A DNA stretch of 64,000 nucleotides. Origin: Muscardinus avellanarius. Its lineage: Eukaryota > Chordata > Mammalia > Rodentia > Gliridae. Made by a program: the position numbers and the translations under genes. Positions 11,791-22,525 of this stretch are shown here, in pieces (within the stretch, counting starts at the first letter, position 1; every line of letters starts with the position of its first letter). The stretch spans positions 100,672,023 through 100,736,022 of the forward strand of contig OY726566.1 in the NCBI GenBank assembly GCA_963383645.1, written 5' to 3'. The notes beneath the pieces were generated by a model. It saw only the letters and a program-made list of their open reading frames with translations. It was not told the DNA's origin and made no database searches.

Positions 11791-12156
11791 ATCCTGGAAC
11801 TTTCTTATGCAGTCCCAGCAAAGTAAGTCAGGGAGAGATATGCAGGGAGGCCCCCAGCTCACTTATATCCTATTTTTATTTTCTCAGAGTCTTACCATTT
11901 CCATTTAATGATAAAGAAAGAAGCAAAATATAGTTTTACTGAGCAAGAGATGTATCCCTGATTAGGCTGGCCTTGAGACAAGAGTGATTAAAAACAGGCA
12001 ATACCAACCTCCTACACCCCCATGCCACCCACGTGGCTTACTCCAAAGTGTAACATGCACTGCTCAGGGTCAAGATTCCAGTGGCCCACCCGCAGCTAGC
12101 TGTTCTCCAACCACTTCAACTCAGAGCGATGGCAAGAGACTTTTCAGCTAATCTGG

Positions 12157-12376
12157 TTTTTTTTTTTTTTTTTTTTGTGGGTCTGGGGATGGAACCCAGG
12201 GTCATTCGACCTCTGAGCTACACCACCTGCCCTATTTTTTATTCTTTATTTTGAAACCAGGTCTCATTGAGTTGCAGAGGGCCTCACTAAGTAGCTGAGG
12301 CTGTCTGCGAACCCTGATCCTCCGGTCTCAGCCTCCCGAATTCTGGGATGACAAGTGTGCGCCACCACCCCTGGCT
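12157..12376 (-). mobile_element. B1-dID SINE, older type
   Basis: Minus-strand full-length copy in intron 3 with a 20-base T run, dID half and B1 half ending GCGCCACCACCCCTGGCT. Confidence 0.85.
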
Positions 12377-12425
12377 CCTATTTTGTATTTTAAAAAGGGA
12401 AAAGAAAAAGAAGAAGAAAAAGAAA

Positions 12426-12578
12426 AAGCCAGGTGTGGTGGCACACCCTGTAATCCCAGGACTTGGGAGGCTGAGACAAGAGGACTACAGGCTTGAGGAC
12501 AGCCTCACCAACTCAGAGAGACTCAATAACTTAGATCCTGTTTCAAAACAAAAAATAAAAATTAGGGCTGGGGGTGTG
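12426..12578 (+). mobile_element. B1-dID SINE, 3'-truncated
   Basis: Plus-strand copy with a complete B1 half and linker. It stops a few bases into the dID half (GGGCTGGGGGTGTG). It lies 50 bases after a minus-strand copy, joined by an AAG-rich spacer. Confidence 0.75.
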
Positions 12579-12902
12579 CACCACCACATCCAGTTTACCG
12601 TTTTTTTCTTGCAATGTCTCAAAGGAAATTCCACATCATAACATTTTATCCATAAATGCTTTGATATATATCACTAATAAAGTCTACTTAAAAACTACAC
12701 AACACATAACTACCATGTCACTACCTCACCTAACAAAGTTAATAATGTCTTATTACAAAATAATACCCAATTCATATTCAATTTACATCAAGTGTCAAAA
12801 TGTTACTTTATAGTTGGTTTGTTTGAATCAAGATCTAAGTAAGATCCCAAAATGTGCTTATATGTCTTAGGTAACTTTTATTCTTATAATAGTCCTCATC
12901 CC

Positions 12903-12918
<16 letters not shown>

Positions 12919-12937
<19 letters not shown>

Positions 12938-13120
12938 GTGGTACTGGGGTTCCTGGAAGCCCTTCTACCTCCGGGCTACACTCCCAGACCTATTTTTACA
13001 TTTTTATTTGGAAACAGGGTCTCCTAAGCCAGCGCGCGCGGCTGGCTTCGAACCTGCGCGATCCTCCTGTCTCTGCCTCCCAAGCGCGGGGATTACAAGC
13101 GTGTGCCACCACGCCCGGCT
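12919..13120 (-). mobile_element. B1-dID SINE, young subfamily
   Basis: Minus-strand full-length copy, CpG-rich, with GGGTTCCTGGAAGCCC in the dID half and the CCAGCGCGCGCGGCTGG hairpin in the B1 half. It is flanked by CCCTTTTCT-like repeats. Confidence 0.9.
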
Positions 13121-13209
13121 TCCCTTTTCTAATTTATTTTTTTTAAGCAAAATTAGCCAGTCTCAGAAAGCGAATAGTTGCATATTTTCTTTTACATGTG
13201 GAACTAGAT

Positions 13210-13513
13210 AAAAATTGAGAAAAAAAGGCGACCTCAGAGAGGGGAGCAGAGACTCCAATGGGATGATGGACAGGGTTTAGGGAGGAAGGAGAAGACAGCG
13301 ACCTCTGGAAGGTAACAGATGAAATAATGCTACGTTTGCATATGAAATTACCAATGCCAACCTCAGTGATGTGTACGGGAAAGGGGAGGGAGGAGAGAAG
13401 ACTTGAAGGAGACACTTTAAGAGTTGTATGCATGTACATTCCTGTCACTCTGTGCCTCGGTATCATGTATAAGTACAATGCCCACTTCAGCAATACAAAT
13501 ATGTAAAAACCAT
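13210..13513 (+). mobile_element. LINE-1-like 3' UTR fragment
   Basis: Purine-rich sequence with GGGAAAGGGGAGGGAGGAGA, then AAGAGTTGTATGCATGTA and an A-rich end. The same AAGAGCTGTATGCATGTA block recurs at about 16.99 kb in the same order, so it is a dispersed repeat, probably a lineage L1 3' UTR in sense orientation. Confidence 0.6.
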
Positions 13514-13530
13514 AAAAAATCACGAATATA

Positions 13531-13713
13531 ACGCCGGGCGTGGTGGCGCACGCTTGCAATCCCCGCGCTTGGGAGGCGGAGACAGGAGGATTGCGCAGGT
13601 TCGAAGCCAGCCGTGCTGGCGTAAGAGACCCTGTTTCAAAAATATAAAATAGGTCTGGGAGTGTAGCCCGGAGGAAGAAGGGCTTCCAGGAACCCCAGTA
13701 CCACCAAAAAAAA
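13531..13713 (+). mobile_element. B1-dID SINE, young subfamily
   Basis: Plus-strand full-length copy with perfect 17-base target duplications AAAAAATCACGAATATA at 13514-13530 and 13714-13730. It was inserted at the A-rich 3' end of an L1 fragment. The high identity of the flanks marks a recent insertion. Confidence 0.93.
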
Positions 13714-14039
13714 AAAAAATCACGAATATATTTTGATAAGAAATAACCATAGAAAGGACTCCAATTAGAGAGATATAAAAGGCAAGAACTGTAGATGAAA
13801 TACTAGTAAATAAGTGTGGGACATTGGAAGTCAGAACTTATAGACAACTCTGATCAAGTGTTGCAGAAACTGAACCCAGTTAGTTTATATAGAAGTCAGT
13901 GCTGCAGCGCGGTTCACCTCTGCCTGGACCTGATCTTTGGATTCCCTCATGCTCTGTCATACAAGTGTCTTATCTCATGTTACCTCTAGTCCTCTTTAAT
14001 CACCAAACCGGAAAACCTTTCTAGCTATGACTCCAAACC

Positions 14040-14286
14040 CATAAGATTAAAGAACCCAAAGGAGAAAAATATCTACACACACAAAAGTATTAAAAGACAA
14101 ATGACAAAGTAGAAAACATTCACAATTTATATCACAGTGAACAAAGTTTCTTATCATACAGCAAACTGCTAAAAATTAATAAAGCCAAGGAGAACACCAA
14201 AATGTAGCAAAGGCTAGAAACAACTGACAGAAAATACACGAGTCAAGCCATACTTATAAGAAAAATACAAATTAAAACTATAGTGA
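14040..14286 (+). mobile_element. Ancient LINE-1 ORF2-end remnant
   Basis: Sense-oriented decayed L1: the pattern AAAAGACAAATGACAAAGTAGAAAA...CAATTTATATCACAG...GCTAAAAATTAATAAAG...ACAAATTAAAACTATAGTGA matches the region near the ORF2 end of old mammalian L1. It has many stops and is interrupted by SINEs at its right end. Confidence 0.7.
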
Positions 14287-14428
14287 TGCCATGCATGGTT
14301 GCACATGCCTGTAATCTCATTACCTGGGAGGTTCAGACAGGAGGATCAACAGGTTCGAGGCCAGCCTCAGCAACTTAGTGACGCTCTCAGCAACTCAGTG
14401 AGACCCTGTTTCAAAACAAAATAATAGC

Positions 14429-14607
14429 TGGGCGTGGTGGCGCAAGCTTGTAATCCCAGTGCTTGGGAGGCTGAGACAGGAGGATCGCGCAGGTTCAAAG
14501 CCAACCTCAGCTGGTTTAAGAGACCCTGTTTCCAAACAAAATATAAAAATAGGTCTGAGAGTGTAGCCCGGAGGTAGAAGGCCCCTGGGTTCCGTTCCCA
14601 GTACCAC

Positions 14608-14608
<1 letters not shown>
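14429..14608 (+). mobile_element. B1-dID SINE inserted in another SINE
   Basis: Plus-strand copy of transitional type (AGACCCTGTTTCCAAAC linker, GCCCCTGGGTTCCGTTCCC end). Its tail has grown into the (AAT)n tract that follows. Confidence 0.85.
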
Positions 14609-14658
<50 letters not shown>

Positions 14659-14661
14659 TAA

Positions 14662-14700
<39 letters not shown>
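14609..14700 (+). repeat. (AAT)n microsatellite from a SINE tail
   Basis: About 30 AAT units with one AAAAATAAAA interruption. It directly continues the 3' tail of the SINE before it. Confidence 0.95.
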
Positions 14701-14701
<1 letters not shown>

Positions 14702-15420
14702 GGGCTGGAGGTGTAGCTCAGAGGCAGAATGCCCCTGGGTTCAATTCCCAGTACCACAAAAAGGAAATTAAAAAGAGAGAAAAAAGAAAATGTATAAAAC
14801 ATCTTGTGCCCATTATCCCTTGCTGCTCTCAGTGAGATACAAGAGTAAGATGAGAATAGGTAAGAACTGATCAGATTGTGAGCAGAAACAGAATACAGAA
14901 AGACATAGAAAGAAATACAAATAGCAGGAAAATAGGTAAAAACTGACCAGTGTGTAAGCAGAAATAAAAGGAACTACCAATAGAAGGAAATATCATCACT
15001 AAGGGCATGTTCTAAATTTTATAATATAAATCAGCAGAAGCTTCAATAATTTGGAACCCCATGGGGCTGCCTCTAGACCCAGAAAAGCAAAAGACAGGTG
15101 AACCTCTCGATGCTTTAATAGAGTATCCAGTTAAGTATTCTTGGGCAGGAGTGGGAGTCAGCCTATTTGTAAGGATCAAATTTAGGACATACCTTCCACA
15201 TAGCTGACAAAATGAGGGGGAGGGGGAGGAGCCAAAACAGTGATCAGTAACTAATCTAGAGCCCATGACTTGAAAGCCATAGCCCCAAAGAGAGCTTTAG
15301 TGATGGAGACTTAGCCAAAAGCGAGTCAGAACCTACTTAGCATGTGTCTCGCCACATGCCTGCCATGTAAAAGCCCATGGCAGCTTCCCTGGATTTTATT
15401 TACTTTTATCTTTTTTATTT

Positions 15421-15478
15421 TATTAGTACACTATAGTCATACATACTAATGGGGTACAAGATGGTGGAGGGAGAGGCA
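15421..15478 (-). mobile_element. Very short LINE-1 3' end
   Basis: Only about 60 bases of the antisense L1 3' terminus (ACTATAGTCATACATACTAA, GGGGTACAAGATGGTGG), a strongly 5'-truncated insertion of the same family as at 9.74 and 33.5 kb. Confidence 0.65.
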
Positions 15479-16117
15479 TTTACCTGCATCAAAATCATAA
15501 AGCCCTGGGGTGGGGGAGTGGCCTCCTCAAGGGAAGAGAGCATACACAGATACCTGGGCGGCCAGAGAAGCACACTGAAGCAGAGGCTGCTATTTCTCAA
15601 AAGCTATTCTTTCCTTCTTCCTGCTTATAATGGAAGCCCTGGAATTTTAGGTGGTCGCAGTCACCTGACTAGAGGTGACATTTCCCAATCTATTTTTGGC
15701 TGGTAGGTGTGTCTCTGATTGAGAACCTGACAGCACAATGTGACAAGTGATATATAAACTCCCGTTCTGTCTCTCTTCCCCATGGGCTGAGATGCAGACC
15801 TAGGAGAGGTGAGCAGCTTTTAAAGCTTGGACAAGAACATCTTAGAATAAAATAAAATAAAATAAATCACTCTCATAATATGGTGGAATAAGAGAAGTGA
15901 AGTGAGTCCCTGGACAATCCTATGTACAGTAGGCTACCAACCTTGACCACCTGCCTATCTCTAAACCATTAAGTGAGAATTTTAGTTGAGCCACTGTATC
16001 TTTGGGTCTCAGTTCCTGCCATTCAGGCAGGACCCTAACTAACATAATTCCTCCTTATAATTTTAGGCTATTGAACTATGAGAATGTATTGCCTATTTAG
16101 AATATTAATTTTTAAAT

Positions 16118-16328
16118 TTTTAATTTTTTGTGGTACTGGGAATTGAACCCAGAGGCATTCTACCTCTGAGCTACACCCCCAGCCCCATGTTTTTATTCTT
16201 TATTTTGAAATGGGGCCTAAGTTGTGGAGGGCCTCACTAAGTAGCTGAGGCTGGCTCCAAACCTGTGATCCTCGTGTCTCAGCCTCTCAAGTACTGGGGT
16301 GATAAGCATGCACCAGCACATCTGGCTA
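16118..16328 (-). mobile_element. B1-dID SINE, older type
   Basis: Minus-strand full-length copy with GGTACTGGGAATTGAACCCA and a B1 half ending GCACCAGCACATCTGGCT. Divergence is moderate. Confidence 0.85.
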
Positions 16329-16384
16329 GAATTATTAATTTTTTCAAAGAGTAATTTTTTTAAAGTGTCAGAATCCCAATAAAA

Positions 16385-16680
16385 ATGTTTCTTTTTTGTG
16401 TGAAACTTTTATTTTCCCAAATTTTAGTTATTTGCAATACATATATACCCATCTCCTAGAGTCCTACTTTCTATCTTTCCGCTCTATTTAGTCCATGTGC
16501 ATCTCTTTTGTTGTTAAGCCATTTGAGAGTTCTAAGTGATGCTTCACCCCGATGTATGGCAACACAGAGTACTCACTCTTCACGAACACAATTGTAGCAC
16601 TCAGGAAATTTAACACAAAACTACCGCCTGTGTTTATTATAATTTTCCAGATGTCCTAATAATGTTCTTAGCGTTTTTTT
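16385..16680 (-). mobile_element. Ancient LINE-1 relic (antisense)
   Basis: Diverged sequence whose CATTTGAGAG, GATGCTTCACCCC, AATTTAACAC and GATGTCCTAATAATGTTCTT words follow the order of an old mammalian L1 3' region in antisense. The family subtype is not assigned. Confidence 0.5.
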
Positions 16681-16829
16681 CTTTTAATTTTTCAAGGATG
16701 ACTCATTGCTTTAAATACTAAGTTCTCTTTCCTCTTGATCAAGGACATTTCCTGTCCTTGCCTTTGTTTTATTCTTCCTTTTTTAATGTGTGCTTTTATT
16801 AGTGCAATTCAGATAAATGAGAAGAGAGA

Positions 16830-17046
16830 CCTGGAGAATCGTGAAAGGGGCTTGGGGGAGGGAAGGGCAAATGGAGGACTGAGGAAGAAAACAGTCCACA
16901 TAATGCTATGGCCATATATACACAAGGTATCGCTACCAATCTAACACATATGGGAGGAAGGAGGGAGAGTGGATGGGACGTGGAGGAGATACTCCAAGAG
17001 CTGTATGCATGTATGTGGATATCATTTTGAGCTTCACTATGATTTT

Positions 17047-17050
<4 letters not shown>
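16830..17050 (+). mobile_element. LINE-1-like 3' UTR fragment ending at (TA)n
   Basis: Shares GGAGATACTCCAAGAGCTGT and ATGCATGTATGTGG with the 13.4 kb fragment, then runs into the (TA)n tract. Confidence 0.6.

Positions 17051-17051
<1 letters not shown>

Positions 17052-17097
<46 letters not shown>
17052..17097. repeat. (TA)n microsatellite
   Basis: About 22 TA units leading into TTTATTTA and a SINE tail. Confidence 0.97.
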
Positions 17098-17100
<3 letters not shown>

Positions 17101-17107
17101 TTATTTA

Positions 17108-17305
17108 TTTTTTTTTTTGGTGGTGGTACTGGGGTTCCTGGAAGCCCTTCTACTTCCAGGCAACACTCCCAGACCTATTTTTACATTTTTATTTGGAAAC
17201 AGGGTCTCCTGAGCCAGCGCGCGCGGCTGGCTTCGAACCTGCGCGATCCTCCTGTCTCTGCCTCCCAAGCGCGGGGATTACAAACGTGTGCCACCATGCC
17301 CGGCT
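17108..17305 (-). mobile_element. B1-dID SINE, young subfamily
   Basis: Minus-strand full-length copy beside an expanded (TA)n tract and TTTATTTA tail. It shows the GGGTTCCTGGAAGCCC dID variant and the GCGCGCG hairpin. Confidence 0.9.
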
Positions 17306-17335
17306 ATTTTTATAAAACAAAAATGTTCCCTTTTG

Positions 17336-17532
17336 AGCCAGGCGTGATGGCGCACCCTTGTAATCCCAGCACTTAGGAGTCTGAGACAGGAGGATCAGGC
17401 AGGTTCAAAGCCAGCCTCAGCTACTTAGTGAGGCTCTCAGCAGTGTAGTGAGACCCTGTTTCCAAATAAAATATAAATATAGGTCTGAAAGTATAGCTCA
17501 GAGGTAGAAAGACCATGGGTTCCATCCTCCAC
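17336..17532 (+). mobile_element. B1-dID SINE, transitional
   Basis: Plus-strand copy 30 bases after the preceding minus-strand one. The B1 half keeps both CTTAGTGAGG-type blocks but has the young TTTCCAAATAAAATATAAA linker. Confidence 0.85.
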
Positions 17533-17787
17533 CCAAAATAAAGTTTCTTTTTTAAAAACTTCACAATACTGCTCCTAGGACACAGAACCAAGGTAATATT
17601 TCAAGTACAGAAACTATATGTGTATGAAGGTGTAACCAAGCTTCAAAGTACACAAAACAGCTACAAAGCTAAATGCTCAGCCATCGGGAATAAACACATA
17701 AACATCCCACCCTGAGATAGCACTCGCTTTTCTTTGAACCTATACCAGCAAAACTATTTTTAACATATTTCATTAAAATAGCTTATT

Positions 17788-17990
17788 CAAGCTGGGTGTG
17801 GTGGCAAATGCTTGTAATCCCAGCACTTGGGAGGCTGAGACAGGAGGATCCGGGTTCTCAGCCACCCACAGCTATATTCTGAGGCCCTTTGCAATGCAGT
17901 GAGATCCCGTTTCAAAATAAGGAATAAAAATGGGGCTGGGGTGTAGCTCAGAGGTACTATGCATCTGGGTTCAATCCCCAGTATCACAAA
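17788..17990 (+). mobile_element. B1-dID SINE, older type
   Basis: Plus-strand full-length copy flanked by AATAGCTTATT duplications (about 17777-17787 and 17991-18001). Confidence 0.88.
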
Positions 17991-18290
17991 AAATAGCTTA
18001 TTTAGGAAAGTGAATCTTCATAAATTATTAATCCTATTTTAGTAAAGTTATTTCTATTCTAGAATGACACTCACTAATATTGACAATGGATCTGAAGTGT
18101 TAATATTTGGGAGGATTTTTAAAAAATTATTTTGTTATCTTATATGAATTTAAAATGATAAACATATTTTTCCACAACAATAAAGTTCATTTTCTTTCAA
18201 ATATGAAGAATAAGATATGATTGCTTCGTAAGAATTTTAACAATGATAAACTTTAAAAGTATAGGCTAAACCATATCCATGCCAATAAAT

Positions 18291-18292
<2 letters not shown>

Positions 18293-18331
<39 letters not shown>

Positions 18332-18349
18332 TGAGTGAGAGAGAGAAAG

Positions 18350-18390
<41 letters not shown>
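18293..18390. repeat. (GT)n then (CA)n, self-complementary pair
   Basis: GTGT tract at 18293-18330, a short GA-rich spacer (18331-18350), then a CA tract at 18351-18390. The two arms can pair as an imperfect long hairpin. Confidence 0.95.
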
Positions 18391-18579
18391 CTGGAAATTA
18401 AACTCAGGGGCATTCTACCTCCGATCTACACTTCTAACCCTACTTTACCTTTACTTTGAAACAGGGTCTCCCTAGGTCGATGACTGTCTCACACTGGCTG
18501 AGTTTGTCCTGGAGCCTGAGATCCTCCTGTCTCAGCCTCCAGGTACTGGGGTTACAGGCATGTGCCACCATGCTCGGCA
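18391..18579 (-). mobile_element. B1-dID SINE, older type, next to GT/CA tracts
   Basis: Minus-strand copy whose tail side abuts a (CA)n tract. The dID half starts CTGGAAATTAAACTCAGG and the B1 half ends GTGCCACCATGCTCGGC. Confidence 0.8.
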
Positions 18580-19670
18580 ATAAAGGATTATTTTAACAAC
18601 AACAAAAAAGTAAGTTTATGCACATCTCTCGTACATTCGCTTTTTAATTAAATATTTCATTTTCTTGAGTATGTTTCAGTACAAGTGATGCAGTTTTATT
18701 TTTCCCAATGCCTGGCAATAATTCTTTCATATTTTCCTTAAAGACCTGATATGGCACCTTTACCACACTCTAAGGCCCCATGGGACTCCTCCTCCTTCCT
18801 TTTCATTTGCTATTTATTTGTTAAAGAAGCCGGGCTTTAAGGTTTCCCCAAATTGAATTTGCACTCCTGACGTGTCCCTCCACAGTCTCTTCCCTGAGAA
18901 CCGCGGTTGGATCCTGAAGGTTTGCTGGGCTCACCCTCTGATGCTGGGGGCAAGGTGGCTTTGAACGGTACACTCTGCCATGGAGGGCAGGGTCATCAGC
19001 GCACCTCTCTCTTCTGCGATGGCAGCAGCCGCTCCCATCACTGGCTTGATTTCATAAGTCATTAAAAGTGACAAGGTGAGAAAAAAAAATAAGACAGGCT
19101 GCAAAAGCTCATACCATAGTATGATGCCCAGTAAAAACATGCACATGTATCAGAAAAGAGGCAAATGTGCTAAAATTTTAATGGTGCTTCTAGGAGTAGA
19201 GATAGATTTCCCCTCATAATCTGAAATGTGATCAGTTTCCTTGCCTAATGAGGAAAAAATAAAGTAACTAATAGTCTGGCTGCTTCTGTTTAAAGATTCT
19301 CTTCCTATGACTTCTAACAGTAAACCATTATATCTAAGATTAGATCTAAGACAAGTTTAGTGTCCATCTGCCTACCTGAGGCCAACAGGTGATTATTGTG
19401 TCTTAGGGGAAAACAGGACACATCAAATGATTATTTAATTAAACCAAAGTGAAGAGGGCATTGATGGAAACTGAAAGCAAAATCTCCCCCAGCTTCTATT
19501 ACAGGACGAAGAGCTACTTCCCAGGACAGTGCCTGAAGGAAAGGACCGCTGGCTGAGGTTGAAGCATCACCACCGATGCTCTGGAAAAGCCACCCATGGT
19601 TCTGGCCTCAGTCTTTATCTCCAGGGCCTGCTGGCGGGTCCCACCCTGCCCGTGGACGGAAGCCACGTAC

Positions 19671-19829
19671 CGAACCTGGTTCTCCAAGAAGTGCATGTAC
19701 CGGTAGAGCAGGGTGTAGGAAGGAGAGAGGATGCCCACGGACTTCATTCGTGCACCACGCTCCAGCTCGCTCTCCACCGGCATGTTGGCGAAGCAGGCCA
19801 GGCCGAAGAAGGGCCCCTTCCGAAAATAG
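19671..19829 (-). CDS. DENND11: DENND11 coding exon 3
   Basis: The acceptor is TTGTAG at about 19835-19830 and the donor is GTACGT at 19670-19665. The exon reads [18 protein letters not shown], then [20 protein letters not shown] and [15 protein letters not shown]. This is the conserved aromatic and basic core of the upstream DENN region. The serine-proline and tyrosine cluster ([10 protein letters not shown]) is intact, with no stop or frameshift. Two bases of the final arginine codon are completed by exon 4. Confidence 0.95.
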
Positions 19830-19879
19830 CTACAATAGAGCCAATGAACAGTGAGGCTGGAAATCAGGAAGGGAAGTTT

Positions 19880-19945
19880 CTCTCTCTCTCCTCTTCTCTT
19901 CTCTCTCTCTCTCTCTCCCTCTCCCTCTCCCTCTCCCTCTCTCTT
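19880..19945. repeat. CT-rich tract at the tail of a SINE
   Basis: TCTC and CCCTCT units, about 65 bases, placed where a minus-strand SINE tail should be. It starts 50 bases upstream (gene sense) of the DENND11 exon 3 acceptor. Confidence 0.85.
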
Positions 19946-20262
19946 TGGTACTAGGGATGGAACTCAGGGGCATCCTACCTCCGAGCTACACTTTCAGCCC
20001 AATATTTATTTATTTATTTAGAAGATTTAAAGAAGTTTATTAGAAAGATAGAAATACAGAAAATAGAAAAAAAGCCCCATACCCAAGTGGCATGGAGGGG
20101 TGACTCGAATGAATACACTCTTTAATTATTTATTTTTGAAACAGTGCTTCACTAAGTTGCAGAGGGCCTGAGTAAGTAGCTAAGGCTGGCCATGAACTGT
20201 GATCCTCCTGTCTCAGCCTCCCAAGCACTGGGATTACATGTGTGAACTACCATGCCTGGCTT
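19944..20262 (-). mobile_element. B1-dID SINE interrupted by a polyadenylated insert
   Basis: Minus-strand copy whose dID half (19944-20000) and B1 half (about 20130-20262) are separated by a foreign insert of about 100 bases in the linker. A CT-rich tract precedes its tail side. Confidence 0.8.
20001..20122 (-). mobile_element. Short polyadenylated insert, possible LTR or mRNA 3' end
   Basis: On the minus strand this reads as a unique sequence of about 100 bases with AATAAA (20041-20036), then 15 bases, then an AAATAAATAAAT tail. That is the layout of a reverse-transcribed transcript 3' end. No coding frame is evident. It could be the R/U5 end of an old LTR or an mRNA scrap; I cannot name the source. 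Confidence 0.5.
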
Positions 20263-20269
20263 GTTTTGT

Positions 20270-21115
20270 TCTCTTTAAGATGTAACTGCAAACAAAACAA
20301 ATTCACTGTGTCCAGAGCTTAAAAAAAAAAAAAAAAAGTTCAGCATTATGATAAGTAACTCAGCTCATACACAAGCCAGCCCAGATTGGCAGGGCCTAGA
20401 GAAGTCCCAGCTGAGGGCCATTGGGCTGGGGCCAGGTCAGGACCGCACAGGACCATGGACACAGCTCTTCTCACCTGACAGCAACCGATGATTCAGACCA
20501 GAGAACCAAAGCTGAGATTTATCTCTAGGTCCCTCTTGAATTAGTATTCTGTCCTCTTAGCATAAATCACAATAACTCTCAACTCGCTTCCTGACCTGCT
20601 GATATTTACAACGTCGCTGCCACTCGAGGTCCTCCCCCATGCTCACACTTGTCTCGGCCACGGCTTCAGCCCAATGAGAGGATGAAAGCTCTGTGGTCCT
20701 CCACTCCTTCCTCCTCACAAAACACGCAAAGCACCAGTTACACGACTAAAAACTGGCCGTACTTAGAGCTGGAATTTCAAGTTTTAGCACAAAGATTTCT
20801 TAACCCACACTGAGCTGAAACTCCACTCTTCCATTAATCTTTGAAAAAAAAATAAAACAGGACTTTGCAAATGGTCTGAATTATGCTACGTGCGTGTGCA
20901 AATATTTAACAATGAATTCCACTAGTGTGCATAATTATAATGCATTGATAAAAAAAAAAAGGAAATAAATAAGTAAAATGGAACTTGGCAACCAAGGAAA
21001 ACAAAAAACCTCAAATCTCAAGACGAGACCAGAGAATTGCTCAGTGAGTAAGAGAACTTCCATGCTAAAAGTTCCTAGCTTTTTGGGGTAGTGAAACCCA
21101 CTAAGAATTGGGTGA
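20270..21115. other. Intronic sequence without recognised features
   Basis: DENND11 intron 2 between two SINEs. Mixed composition, no open frame of note. Confidence 0.5.
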
Positions 21116-21116
21116 A

Positions 21117-21298
21117 GCCGGGCCTGGTGGCACAGGCTTGTAATCACAGGTTTGTGGCCAGCCTCAGTTAGTTAGGCTCTCAGCAACTTAGTGAGACCCT
21201 TTTTCAAAATAAAAAGGGGGTTAGCTTGAAGGTAGAATGTCCCTGGGTTCCATCCCATTATGCAAAAATAAATAAATAAATAAATAAATAAGGATTTG
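21117..21298 (+). mobile_element. B1-dID SINE with internal deletion
   Basis: Plus-strand copy in DENND11 intron 2 lacking part of the B1 half after TAATCACAGG. The tail is an (AAAT)n tract at 21267-21290. Confidence 0.8.
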
Positions 21299-21476
21299 AT
21301 GAAAGCTAGAGACCTTGCTGAAAACTGAAAAGTACTACACCATACATATATTTTCAGAGTACTGGCACACCCTGCCAGGAGACCCCTGCTAAAGACTCTT
21401 AAAAGGTCTGGAGTAAGTAAGTCAGAGGCAGGTGGAAGGAAATGGTACAAGAAGTCTTGGGTTCAGCAGTACGTAC

Positions 21477-21576
21477 ATGAAGTCAGACTGAATTTTATGG
21501 GACCCACTGGCCATCGACTTGAATTCAACTCCTTCGAGGTCAATATCTTGAGGTAAGCACCATTCTACCATGTTTC
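21477..21576 (-). CDS. DENND11: DENND11 coding exon 2
   Basis: The acceptor is a pyrimidine-rich CCCCACAG at 21580-21577. Translation continues the exon 1 glycine codon and reads [18 protein letters not shown], then [14 protein letters not shown], the conserved block following the first DENN strand. The donor is GTACGT at 21476-21471, and two bases of an isoleucine codon are left over for the next exon. Intron 1 upstream is 17.4 kb and intron 2 downstream is 1.65 kb. The frame closes exactly with both neighbours. Confidence 0.95.
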
Positions 21577-22525
21577 CTGTGGGGAAAGGAGACATTCAAG
21601 TTAAAAGAAAGAAAATCATTCGAAGAAAAGGACTGAGTGAGAACTTTGTGCACAAAACTTCACAAAGGTGTTCAGAGAACTTGGCCTGGTACGGAGCCAC
21701 CAAGATGCTCGGGGACTCACCTCAGGCACTGCCCACTGAGTTACATACGCCAGGGCACCGGACGGCCAGCAGAGAAGGAACCTGACCCACACTCTGAAAG
21801 AACAGTCTCCTTTGCTGAACGCCTTGGATTCTGCCATCTGCTCAGCCACTCCCAAATCTTCCTCTCAGGCTCACTTCCTTAAATGTGCATTTTTTAACCT
21901 CCTACCATTTCCTCTTTTACCATTTCCTCATCTTATACTCTCCTCCGAATCCCTTGGGATCTTGTTTCTAAGTCCCCTTTCTTCAGCCACTAATAACTTT
22001 GACAAATCCCAAAACTCTATTTTTCTCATTCTTATTGACGTCTTCGAGGTTTTTGTTAATTCCTCAAAAGTTCTCGGTTTCCTTGATTTTTTTCCCCAGA
22101 ATACTGTTCGGGGTCTTTTCCAGCTTCTCAAATCCACATGGCTCTGCTTCCCTCTTTTTCTTCTCCTCTCCCCCCAAACGTCCCTTCTTAGGGGTTGACT
22201 ACCAGCTTTTTACTCCCAATATCTGGGGACTCTGTCACTCATCATTAATTACTGAGTATCTATTGGACCAGATGTTGGAGATACAAAGTAGAATAAGACC
22301 TAGTCTCTGAAAGAGTCCAGAGAGAAACAAGGAGATAGGGACTAGCAGGTGCATTCTAGGTGGGGGGATGCTGTGGCAGGGATATGTGAAAGTTCAGAAT
22401 CCTACATTGACAAGCATCTGCCAGATGGACGGCAACCACACAATTAGCAGTGTAACCTAGAGGTGAGAGAGAATGGCATAGAATCGTCCCTGTTGCTTCT
22501 TCCCATTCAGAATTTCCCCATATAA
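21577..22525. other. Intron 1 sequence next to exon 2
   Basis: Pyrimidine-rich in part (21890-22190). Short open frames on both strands are not conserved-looking. An old-repeat scrap lies at 22240-22335. Confidence 0.5.

Larger units (their letters stand above)
14287..14757 (+). mobile_element. B1-dID SINE, interrupted by a second SINE
   Basis: The B1 half at 14287-14428 and dID half at about 14701-14757 belong to one older plus-strand copy. They are separated by another plus-strand SINE and its expanded tail inserted in the linker. Confidence 0.8.

Noticed and set aside
14395..14802. 135-codon minus-strand open frame with poly-Ile and poly-Leu
   Set aside because: It is the translation of two nested SINEs and an (AAT)n tract.
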